Of a stretch of DNA of 64,000 nt, positions 53,922-61,399 are shown piece by piece. The notes below the pieces were generated by a model, which saw nothing but the letters and a program-made list of their open reading frames with translations, did no database searches and was not told the DNA's origin. The stretch is from positions 1 through 64,000 of the forward strand of contig JAFDWB010000082.1 in NCBI GenBank assembly GCA_018268675.1, written 5' to 3'. The position numbers and the translations under genes are program-made. This DNA comes from Actinomycetota bacterium (lineage in GTDB: Bacteria; Actinomycetota; Thermoleophilia; Solirubrobacterales; 70-9). Every line of letters starts with the position of its first letter. The first letter of the stretch is position 1.

Positions 53922-54341
53922 CTACTGATTCGGGAGGGGTGAGCCCGCCAGGAGGAAGAACCAAAGCAGCAGGGCGAGGGCGGCGAGGAGAACAGAGCTC
54001 ATCATCACCGCCTCGACCACGGTGACCGAGTCGCGCACCGGCGCGGTGTCGCGGAGGCTCTTCAGCCAGCCGGGGCGGTTGTGGACCAGGCGGTTTGAGC
54101 CGGTGACGCGGACGTAGAGGCCGTTGAGGCGGCCGATCAGCCAGGCGTCGATGAGCACGGTGACGATGATCCCGACGATCACGATCATGTATGGGCCCAT
54201 GCTCGGGAACTGGCTGTGGGAGAGCTTCGAGGCGATGTAGACCCAACCCAGCGGGATCAGCGTCCAGAGCGCGAAGGCGGCGAGGAGCATGGCGAAGAAG
54301 ACCGCCGTCGCGGCCACGTTCCGCCCCCAAGTCCTCGCCAT
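53922..54341 (-). CDS. Three-helix membrane protein
   Basis: A 139-residue protein with three hydrophobic helices (ATAVFFAMLLAAFALWTLIP, GPYMIVIVGIIVTVLIDAWL and VLLAALALLLWFFLLAG) and a basic loop (RLNGLYVRVTGSNRLVHNRP). It starts ATG 54341, divergent from yebC 40 nt away, so the two promoters share a short interval. I know similar actinobacterial proteins only as hypothetical. Function unknown. Confidence 0.75.
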   Translation of the reverse strand: MARTWGRNVAATAVFFAMLLAAFALWTLIPLGWVYIASKLSHSQFPSMGPYMIVIVGIIVTVLIDAWLIGRLNGLYVRVTGSNRLVHNRPGWLKSLRDTAPVRDSVTVVEAVMMSSVLLAALALLLWFFLLAGSPLPNQ

Positions 54342-54381
54342 GGCTTCCAAGCCTTTCCCCCTCTCATAGAATGACACCTGT

Positions 54382-55131
54382 ATGTCAGGACATTCCAAGT
54401 GGTCATCGATCAAACACAAGAAGGGCGCGGCCGACGCGAAACGCGGCAAGCTCTTCTCCAAGCTCGCCCGCGCGATCACGGTCGCCGCGCGTGACGGCGG
54501 CGGCGACACCGACGGCAACCCGGCCCTCGCCACCGCCGTGCAGAAGGCGCGCGAAGCGTCGATGCCCAAAGACAAAATCCAGAAAGCGATCGACACCGGC
54601 ACCGGGGCCGGGGCCGACGGCGCCAACATCGAACGCGTCGTCTACGAGGGCTACGGCCCGGCGGGGGTCGCCGTCCTGGTCGATGCGCTGACCGACAACC
54701 GCAACCGCGCCAGCGCCGAGATCCGCCACGCGTTCTCGACCCACGGCGGCAGCCTCGGCGAGCCCGGCTCGGTGGCGTGGAACTTCGAGAAAAAGGGCGT
54801 CGTGGTGGTCGACGGCGACCGCTACAGCGAGGACGACCTGATGCCCGCGATCGACGCGGGCGCCGAAGACGTCCAGGACGAAGGCGACAAACTGCGCGTC
54901 CTCAGCGAGCCCACCGACCTCACGGCGGTCAAGGCCGCTCTCGAAGAGGCCGGGATCGAGATCGAGTCCGCGGCCCTGGCGACCGAACCGAAAAGCACGG
55001 TCGAGCTGAAGGGCCACGACGCCCAACGGATGATCGACCTGCTCGAGACCCTCGACGACCAAGACGACGTCGACCAGGTCTACGCGAACTTCGACATCCC
55101 CGAGGCGGTCCTCGAGCAGCTCGCGGCGTAG
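54382..55131 (+). CDS. YebC/PmpR family regulatory protein
   Basis: A 249-residue protein, MSGHSKWSSIKHKKGAADAK, with the KLFSKLARAITVAARDGGGD and ALATAVQKAREASMPKDKIQ stretches of the YebC/TACO1 family. The family was named as DNA-binding regulators; recent work shows YebC-type proteins helping ribosomes on proline-rich stretches. Its place before ruvCAB is widely conserved. The ATG at 54382 is 9 nt after TAGAAT. Confidence 0.95.
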   Translation: MSGHSKWSSIKHKKGAADAKRGKLFSKLARAITVAARDGGGDTDGNPALATAVQKAREASMPKDKIQKAIDTGTGAGADGANIERVVYEGYGPAGVAVLVDALTDNRNRASAEIRHAFSTHGGSLGEPGSVAWNFEKKGVVVVDGDRYSEDDLMPAIDAGAEDVQDEGDKLRVLSEPTDLTAVKAALEEAGIEIESAALATEPKSTVELKGHDAQRMIDLLETLDDQDDVDQVYANFDIPEAVLEQLAA

Positions 55132-55219
55132 GCCGGCTGCCGCCTCGGCGGCGCGGCCGTCCCACTCCCGGAGCCACTTCGCGGCAGGCATCCGACTCCG
55201 CGCCCAGAATCAGTGCCTT

Positions 55220-55768
55220 ATGCAGGTGGTGATGGGAATCGACCCGGGCGCGGCGAATCTCGGCTTCGGCATCGTCCGGGTCGAGGGGAATCGGATGGTC
55301 GCGCTCGACGGGGGAGTGGTGGAGACCGGGCCGGAGATGCCGATGGAGCGGCGGCTGCAGCGGATCCACGAGGCGCTCGGGGAGCTGATGGCCTGGCACG
55401 AGCCCGGCGCGCTGGCGATCGAGCAGGTGTACTTCGGCCGCAACGTCGTCTCGGCGATGGCCGTCGGCCAGGCGAGCGGGGTGGCGATGCTGGCGGCGGC
55501 GCAACGCGGGATCGCCTGCTTCGCCTACACGCCGCAGGCGATCAAGATGGCGGTCTGCGGCTCCGGCGCCGCGGGCAAGTCCCAGGTCCAGCGGATGGTC
55601 GGCACGCTGCTCGGGCTGGCCGAGCCGCCGCGCCCCGACCACGCCGCCGACGCGCTCGCCGTCGCGATCTGCCACGGCGGCGGCGAAGGGCGCCGCCAGG
55701 CCGTGGCGCTCTCCGGCGCCCCCACCCCCGCCGGCAAGCCCCGCTTCGCCCCCAGGGTGGCCGGATGA
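55220..55768 (+). CDS. Holliday junction resolvase RuvC
   Basis: A 182-residue endonuclease. Catalytic acids: Asp in [15 protein letters not shown], Glu in [12 protein letters not shown], and the Asp pair in [36 protein letters not shown] is typical. A Gly/Pro-rich tail of about 25 residues is longer than in E. coli. It overlaps ruvA by 4 nt (ATGA). Confidence 0.96.
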   Translation: MQVVMGIDPGAANLGFGIVRVEGNRMVALDGGVVETGPEMPMERRLQRIHEALGELMAWHEPGALAIEQVYFGRNVVSAMAVGQASGVAMLAAAQRGIACFAYTPQAIKMAVCGSGAAGKSQVQRMVGTLLGLAEPPRPDHAADALAVAICHGGGEGRRQAVALSGAPTPAGKPRFAPRVAG

Positions 55769-56352
55769 TCGCCGCCGTCCGCGGCGAGGTCCTCGTCCGC
55801 CGCCCCGATCACGTGGTGATCGACGCCCACGGCGTCGGCTACAAGCTCACGGTCTCGACCGAGACCCTGAAGGCGGTCCCGGCCGCCGGCTCGGAGACCT
55901 TCCTGCACGCCGAGCTGATCGCCCGCGAGGACTCGCTCGCCCTCTACGGCTTCGCCACCGAAGACGAGCGGGAGCTCTTCCGGATGCTGATCTCGGTCAG
56001 CGGCGTCGGCCCCAAAGTCGGCATCGCGGCGCTCTCCGGCGGCAGCTCACGCGAGCTCCTGCGGGCGATCGCCGCAGGGGACACCAAACGCTTCCAGGCG
56101 GTGCCCGGGATCGGCAAGCGGACCGCCGAGCGGATCGTGGTCGAGCTGCGCGACAAGGTCGCGGGCGCGCTCGAGGTCGAGTCGGCGATCGTCGCCGCCG
56201 AGGAAGGCGACGCCCGCGCCCTCGCCCGCGACGGCCTCGTCAACCTCGGCTACCAGCCGCTCGAGGCCGAGCAGCTGCTCGAGGGCCTCGAGGGCGACGA
56301 CGCCGAGGCGCTGCTCGCCGGGGCGCTGCGCAAGGCCGGCGCGAACCGATGA
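55765..56352 (+). CDS. Holliday junction DNA helicase subunit RuvA
   Basis: A 195-residue tetrameric junction-binding protein. OB fold: [20 protein letters not shown], then GVGYKLTVS. Helix-hairpin-helix motifs: [18 protein letters not shown] and [19 protein letters not shown]. The C-terminal RuvB-binding domain is [20 protein letters not shown]. The start is ATG 55765; a longer frame through ruvC is a shadow. It overlaps ruvC and ruvB by 4 nt each. Confidence 0.96.
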   Translation: MIAAVRGEVLVRRPDHVVIDAHGVGYKLTVSTETLKAVPAAGSETFLHAELIAREDSLALYGFATEDERELFRMLISVSGVGPKVGIAALSGGSSRELLRAIAAGDTKRFQAVPGIGKRTAERIVVELRDKVAGALEVESAIVAAEEGDARALARDGLVNLGYQPLEAEQLLEGLEGDDAEALLAGALRKAGANR

Positions 56353-57449
56353 GGGACTTCGACCCGACCGGCGACGACGCGATCGGCGCCGACCGCATCC
56401 GCACGCCCGGGCTCGACGGTGATCCGGTCCCCGTGGACGCCGAGGTGAAGGTGCACGACGCGCGCGCCGATGCCGAGGACCTCGACCGCAGCCTCCGCCC
56501 GCCGACCCTCGCCGACTTCGTCAACCAGGTCCAGGTGACCGAGCAGCTCGGGATCTTCATCGAGGCCGCGCGCCGCCGCGGCGAGCCGCTCGACCACGTC
56601 CTCCTCGCCGGCCCGCCCGGGCTCGGCAAGACCTCGCTCGCCAACATCGTCGCCGCCGAGCTCGGCGTGCCGCTGGTCCAGACCGCGGGGCCGGCGCTCG
56701 AGCGCAAGGCCGACGTCGCCTCCTTCCTCACCGCGCTGGAGCCCGGCAGCGTCTTCTTCATCGACGAGATCCACCGGCTCGGCCGCGCGGTCGAGGAGAC
56801 GCTCTACCCGGCGATGGAGGACGGTGAGCTCCCGGTCGTGCTCGGCCAGGGCGCGGGCGCCCGCACCGTCACCCTGCCGCTGCCGCCGTTCACGCTGATC
56901 GGCGCGACCACTCGCGCCGGCCTCCTGACCACGCCCCTGCGCGACCGCTTCGGCGTCAGCCACCGGCTCGAGCACTACAGCCCCGAGCACCTGGCGCTGA
57001 TCGTCGAGCGCTCCGCCGGGATCCTCGAGGTCGAGATCGACGCCGCCGGCGCCCACACCATCGCGTCCCGCTCGCGCGGCACCCCGCGCGTCGCCAACCG
57101 GCTCCTGAAGCGGGTCCGCGACTACGCCGAGGTGAAGGGGACGGGGGACATCGGCGCCGCCGTGGCGGCCGACGCGCTGGCGATGCTCGAGGTCGACGAG
57201 GCCGGCCTCGACCGCGCCGACCGCGCCCTCCTCGACACCGTGGCGACGAAATTCGCCGGCGGCCCGGTCGGCCTTTCCACTCTGGCGATCGCGATCGGCG
57301 AGGAGCAGGACACGATCGAGGACGTGCTCGAGCCCTATCTCCTCCAGCAGGGCCTGCTCAAAAGGACGCCGCGCGGACGCGTCCTCACCCAGCGCGCCTA
57401 CGACCATCTCGGCCTCCCGGCGCCCGAAGGCGCGGCCAGCCTCTTCTAG
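56349..57449 (+). CDS. Holliday junction DNA helicase RuvB
   Basis: A 366-residue AAA+ motor for branch migration. Walker [18 protein letters not shown], Walker [18 protein letters not shown], sensor 1 [20 protein letters not shown] and the C-terminal winged helix [20 protein letters not shown]. An N-terminal extension of about 35 acidic residues precedes [15 protein letters not shown]. It overlaps ruvA by 4 nt. Confidence 0.97.
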   Translation: MRDFDPTGDDAIGADRIRTPGLDGDPVPVDAEVKVHDARADAEDLDRSLRPPTLADFVNQVQVTEQLGIFIEAARRRGEPLDHVLLAGPPGLGKTSLANIVAAELGVPLVQTAGPALERKADVASFLTALEPGSVFFIDEIHRLGRAVEETLYPAMEDGELPVVLGQGAGARTVTLPLPPFTLIGATTRAGLLTTPLRDRFGVSHRLEHYSPEHLALIVERSAGILEVEIDAAGAHTIASRSRGTPRVANRLLKRVRDYAEVKGTGDIGAAVAADALAMLEVDEAGLDRADRALLDTVATKFAGGPVGLSTLAIAIGEEQDTIEDVLEPYLLQQGLLKRTPRGRVLTQRAYDHLGLPAPEGAASLF

Positions 57450-57521
57450 GAGTTTCTGGTCCCCAGGCCGCCGCGAGCGCTTAACCCTTCCGCCAACCCG
57501 ATCATCTAGCCTGTCCCGACC

Positions 57522-58010
57522 ATGCCGTTTTTCATCTGCCCAAACTGCGGACACCGCGAGGTGAGCGGCTCCCGGACCGAAGGGTTCAGCCGCCGGCCGA
57601 AGGGCTGCTCGAAATGTGGCTTCGGGTTCGTGTTCGAACTACTCGATGATTATTATCCGGCTCCGAACGCAGCGTTCTTCGTCTGCGATCAGCAGGAACG
57701 GGTCATCGATGCGGGCAAGGGGAGCTACGAGTTGACGGGTTTGACCGACGAGGACGTGATCGGGCGTCCGGTGCGCGAGGTGCTCGGCCTCGACTGGATC
57801 GACCCCGGCGACGGCGGTCCGGAGGCCGACACCGACGGCGACGGCAAGACGGACCCGATCGAGACCTCGCTCGAGTGGGGTGTGCGCTCGCTCGGCAAGC
57901 GCGTGTCGGTCAACGCCGAGGGCGATCTCCCGGCCAAGGCCGTCGCCGACGTTTTCCCCGCCTATGACGACGACGGCGGGCTCTTGCTTGTCCTGACCCC
58001 GGAGGGATAG
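57522..58010 (+). CDS. Zinc-ribbon plus PAS-domain protein
   Basis: A 162-residue protein. The N-terminal zinc ribbon is FICPNCGH...CSKCGFGF (two C-x2-C pairs, residues about 6-36). A PAS-like domain follows: NAAFFVCDQQERVIDAGKGS, then YELTGLTDEDVIGRPVREVL. A Gly/Asp-rich insert (DPGDGGPEADTDGDGKTDP) interrupts it. The ATG at 57522 is 9 nt after TAGCCT. It occupies the slot between ruvB and secD where yajC usually lies, and is followed 5 nt later by secDF. It has no output domain, so it may act through a partner. Confidence 0.82.
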   Translation: MPFFICPNCGHREVSGSRTEGFSRRPKGCSKCGFGFVFELLDDYYPAPNAAFFVCDQQERVIDAGKGSYELTGLTDEDVIGRPVREVLGLDWIDPGDGGPEADTDGDGKTDPIETSLEWGVRSLGKRVSVNAEGDLPAKAVADVFPAYDDDGGLLLVLTPEG

Positions 58011-58015
58011 GCGCC

Positions 58016-61000
58016 GTGGGCTCGAGGCGGCAGCACGTCTTCGTCCTGCTCTTCGTGATCGCCCTGGTGGCGGTCTCGGGGATCGTCATCGCGACCAAGG
58101 AAACGAAGCTCGGCCTCGACCTCCAGGGCGGCCTCCAGTTGGTCTACGAAGGCCAGCCGACCGGGACGGCGACCTCGGTGTCCGGGGAAGACATCGAAGA
58201 CTCGATCAACATCATCGAAAAGCGGATCAACAACCTCGGCGTGTCCGAGGCGGAAGTCGCGCGGCTCGGTGAAAAGAACATCACCGTCGCCCTCCCCGGC
58301 GTCACCGACACCAACCGCGCCTCCGAACAGGTCGGCACCACGGCGCAGCTCTTCTTCTACGACTGGGAGCCGAACCTGCTCGGCCCCGAGCGGGCGATCG
58401 GCGGCCACCCCGGCCAGACGCCGCCCTCCGAAGCGGTCAAGAAGCTTGAAGACGAATGGAAAGAAGCCGGGCGCAACCCGAAAAGCTTCGAGAGCCGGCA
58501 GCTGATCGCCGCGGGAGCCTTCCCGAACGCCTACCAGGCGGCCCTGCTGGCCGCCGAGCAGAAGCCGAAGTCGAAAGAAGAATGCGAAAAATGCTCGGTC
58601 GCGAAACCGCGCTACTACCTCTTCGAAAAAAACGCGCCGCACAAGCTGCTCGCCGGACCCGAGCTCTCGAAGAAAACGCTCTACGAAACGCCGACCGGGG
58701 AAAAGCTCCCCGAAAACGGGATCGTCGTCGAAATCCCCGCCGGGACCGTCCTCGTCTCCGAACTGCCCAGCGACGAAACCGGCAAGGTCGACGAAACCGC
58801 ACAGCCCGGCTGGTTCGCGCTGAACGACCACTACTCGCTCTCGGGCAGCGAAATCACCGAACCGCGACAGGAATACCAGCAGGGCACGAACGAACCGAAC
58901 GTCAGCTTCAAGTTCACCGAAGCAGGGCGGGAAAACTTCCAGAACGTCACCCGCGCGATCGCCCAGCGCGGTCAGTCGCAGTCGATCGGCCCGCCCGGCA
59001 GCCCCGAAGAAGCGGCGGCCCTCTCCGGCCACTTCGCGGTCGTCCTCGACAACGAAGTGAAGAGCCGGCCGATCATCAACTTCGCCGAAAACCCGACCGG
59101 CATCGATGGCCGCCAGGGCGCCCAGATCTCCGGCGGTTTCTCCGGCGAACACGGGCTCGAACAGGCGCAGGAACTGGCAACGACGCTGCAGATCGGCGCG
59201 CTGCCGATCGAACTGCGGCTGATCTCCGAGACCCAGGTCTCGGCGACGCTCGGCTCGCAGGCGCTCCACGACGGGATCAAGGCCGGGATCGTCGGCCTCG
59301 CCCTCGTCGTCATCTTCCTGCTCGTCTATTACCGCTTCCTCGGCCTGATCGCGGTGATCGCGCTGGGCGCCTACGGGGTCATCTTCTTCGCCCTGATCAA
59401 ACTGATCCCGATCACCCTGACCCTGCCCGGGATCGCGGGCCTGGTGCTGACGATAGGCGTGGCGGCCGACTCGAACATCGTCATCTTCGAGCGAATAAAG
59501 GAGGAGGTACGCGCCGGCAGATCGATGCAGAGCGCGATCGCCGCCGGCTACAAACGCGGGATCTCGACGATCGTCGACGCCAACGTCGTCACCCTGCTCA
59601 CCGCCTTCATCCTCTTCGTCCTGGCGACGGCCGGGGTCAAGGGATTCGCCTTCACGCTCGGCGTCGGCACGATCACCTCGCTGCTGACCGCGGTCGTCTT
59701 CACCCAGGCGCTGCTCGGCACGATGAGCAATTCGAAGCTGCTGCGCTCGCGGAGCGCGCTCGGCGCGGGCGGCGAGGGGCGTCGCTGGCACTTCGACTTC
59801 ATGGGCGCCAGCCGCTGGTTCTTCACCTTCTCCGGGATCATCCTGATCATCGGCGCGGTCGCGCTGTCGACCAAGGAGCTGAACTTCGGCATCGACTTCA
59901 AGTCGGGCACGCGGATCACCGCGGCGCTGGAAAAGCCGACGAACACCAGCGGCGTGCGCGAAAGCCTCGAAGAAGCCGGCGTCGCCAACGCCGAGGTGCA
60001 GCAGGTCACGGTGCCGAACTTTGGCAGCAACGTCTTCCAGATCGAGTCGGCGCAGCTGCGGCCCGGCGAGGTGCGGGTGGTGGAGCGCCAACTGGTCAAG
60101 GACTACGGGATCGTCAACCAAGGCTTCGAAAGCACCAGCGTCGGCCCGACCTTCGGCAACCAGGTGGCGGAAGCCGCGATCAAGGCGCTGATCTTCTCGA
60201 TGCTGGTGATCCTGATCTACGTGGCGCTGCGTTTCGAGCCGAAATTCGCGGTGCCGGTGATGATCGCCCTGCTGCACGACATCCTGATCACGGGCGGCGT
60301 CTACGCGCTGACCGGCCAGGAAGTGTCGAGCGGCACGGTGGCGGCGTTCCTGACTATCTTGGGGTACTCGCTGTACGACACGATCATCGTCTTCGACCGA
60401 ATACGCGAGAACGTGCCGCGGATGCCGCGGGCGGCGTTCTCCCAGATCGTCAATCGCTCGATGAGCGAGGTGCTGACCCGGTCGCTGGCGACCAGCTTCA
60501 CGACCCTCCTGGCAGTGGTCTCGCTGCTGATCTTCGGCTCGGCGACGCTGCAGGACTTCGCCTTCGCGATGCTGATCGGGATCGCCTCCGGTACCTACTC
60601 CTCGATCTTCATCGCCTCGCCGGTACTGACCGCGTGGAAGGAACGCGAGCCGCAGTTCATCCGCCGCCGGCAGCGGATCGCCGAGGTCGCGGACGGCGTC
60701 GTCCCGGCGTTCGCCGACGACGTCCAGGTTGCGAAGCTGGCCGACGACGACGAGACCGAAGCGGAGATCGCCGCCGACATCGAGGCCGAAGCGCCGCTGG
60801 GCGAGGCGACGGGAGCGGAGCGTCGGCGCCGCCTCGGCAGGGGTCGGGTCGCGGCCGCCGAGGAGGTCGAGGCGCCCGCCGAACCGGTCGAGTCGGCCGA
60901 GGAGTCCGAGAAGGCGCCGGCGGCCGGCGAGGCCGATGCGAAGGCGCCCGCCCGGTCGAGCCGCAGCAACGGCGACAGCGCCAACCCGGAGTCGGCGGAG

Positions 61001-61066
61001 CGGCGCAAACGGAACGAGGAGCGGCGCGCCCGGCGCGCCCAGCGGCGCAAAGGGCGGCGGCGATGA
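58016..61066 (+). CDS. Fused protein translocase SecD-SecF
   Basis: A 1016-residue membrane protein aiding protein export through SecYEG with the proton gradient. The SecD half starts with one helix and KLGLDLQGGLQLVYE, a large external P1 region (about residues 40-400, including ECEKCS), then five helices with LTIGVAADSNIVIFERIKEE. The SecF half begins FDFMGASRWFFTFSGII, has LNFGIDFKSGTRI and its own core LGYSLYDTIIVFDRIRENVP. A 140-residue charged Ala/Glu/Arg tail ends it. Fusion of secD and secF is uncommon in this phylum. Start GTG 58016. Confidence 0.93.
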   Translation: MGSRRQHVFVLLFVIALVAVSGIVIATKETKLGLDLQGGLQLVYEGQPTGTATSVSGEDIEDSINIIEKRINNLGVSEAEVARLGEKNITVALPGVTDTNRASEQVGTTAQLFFYDWEPNLLGPERAIGGHPGQTPPSEAVKKLEDEWKEAGRNPKSFESRQLIAAGAFPNAYQAALLAAEQKPKSKEECEKCSVAKPRYYLFEKNAPHKLLAGPELSKKTLYETPTGEKLPENGIVVEIPAGTVLVSELPSDETGKVDETAQPGWFALNDHYSLSGSEITEPRQEYQQGTNEPNVSFKFTEAGRENFQNVTRAIAQRGQSQSIGPPGSPEEAAALSGHFAVVLDNEVKSRPIINFAENPTGIDGRQGAQISGGFSGEHGLEQAQELATTLQIGALPIELRLISETQVSATLGSQALHDGIKAGIVGLALVVIFLLVYYRFLGLIAVIALGAYGVIFFALIKLIPITLTLPGIAGLVLTIGVAADSNIVIFERIKEEVRAGRSMQSAIAAGYKRGISTIVDANVVTLLTAFILFVLATAGVKGFAFTLGVGTITSLLTAVVFTQALLGTMSNSKLLRSRSALGAGGEGRRWHFDFMGASRWFFTFSGIILIIGAVALSTKELNFGIDFKSGTRITAALEKPTNTSGVRESLEEAGVANAEVQQVTVPNFGSNVFQIESAQLRPGEVRVVERQLVKDYGIVNQGFESTSVGPTFGNQVAEAAIKALIFSMLVILIYVALRFEPKFAVPVMIALLHDILITGGVYALTGQEVSSGTVAAFLTILGYSLYDTIIVFDRIRENVPRMPRAAFSQIVNRSMSEVLTRSLATSFTTLLAVVSLLIFGSATLQDFAFAMLIGIASGTYSSIFIASPVLTAWKEREPQFIRRRQRIAEVADGVVPAFADDVQVAKLADDDETEAEIAADIEAEAPLGEATGAERRRRLGRGRVAAAEEVEAPAEPVESAEESEKAPAAGEADAKAPARSSRSNGDSANPESAERRKRNEERRARRAQRRKGRRR

Positions 61067-61082
61067 GGGAGGGGCGGAGCTG

Positions 61083-61346
61083 ATGGCGGTTCTGGTCTGG
61101 CTGACGATGGGCATCGCCCTCTGGCACTTCACGGTCTTCCTGCCCGACCGTTTCTGGGCCGGGATCGTCGGCGCCTTCGTCGGCTCGGTGCTCGGCGCGA
61201 TGGCCTTCGGCGCGATCGTGCTCGTGATCGACGGCCAGTCGCTCGGCAACACGACGATCGGCACGGCGCTCTCGGCGATCCCCGGCGTCGCCCTCGGGCT
61301 CGGCGTCGTCTGGTTGATCGGGATGCGCGAACCGCACTACGACTAG
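61083..61346 (+). CDS. Small membrane protein downstream of secDF
   Basis: An 87-residue protein with three apolar segments (VLVWLTMGIALWHFTVFLPD, IVGAFVGSVLGAMAFGAIVL and ALSAIPGVALGLGVVWLIG). It has no signature I know. The ATG at 61083 is preceded by GGGAGGGG, and the gene lies 16 nt after secDF, so it is part of that transcript. A role near SecDF is only a guess. Confidence 0.72.
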   Translation: MAVLVWLTMGIALWHFTVFLPDRFWAGIVGAFVGSVLGAMAFGAIVLVIDGQSLGNTTIGTALSAIPGVALGLGVVWLIGMREPHYD

Positions 61347-61399
61347 CTCGGGCGCTGGCGTCGCCGATTTCCCGCCGGACGCCTTCCTAGCCTGGGAGG

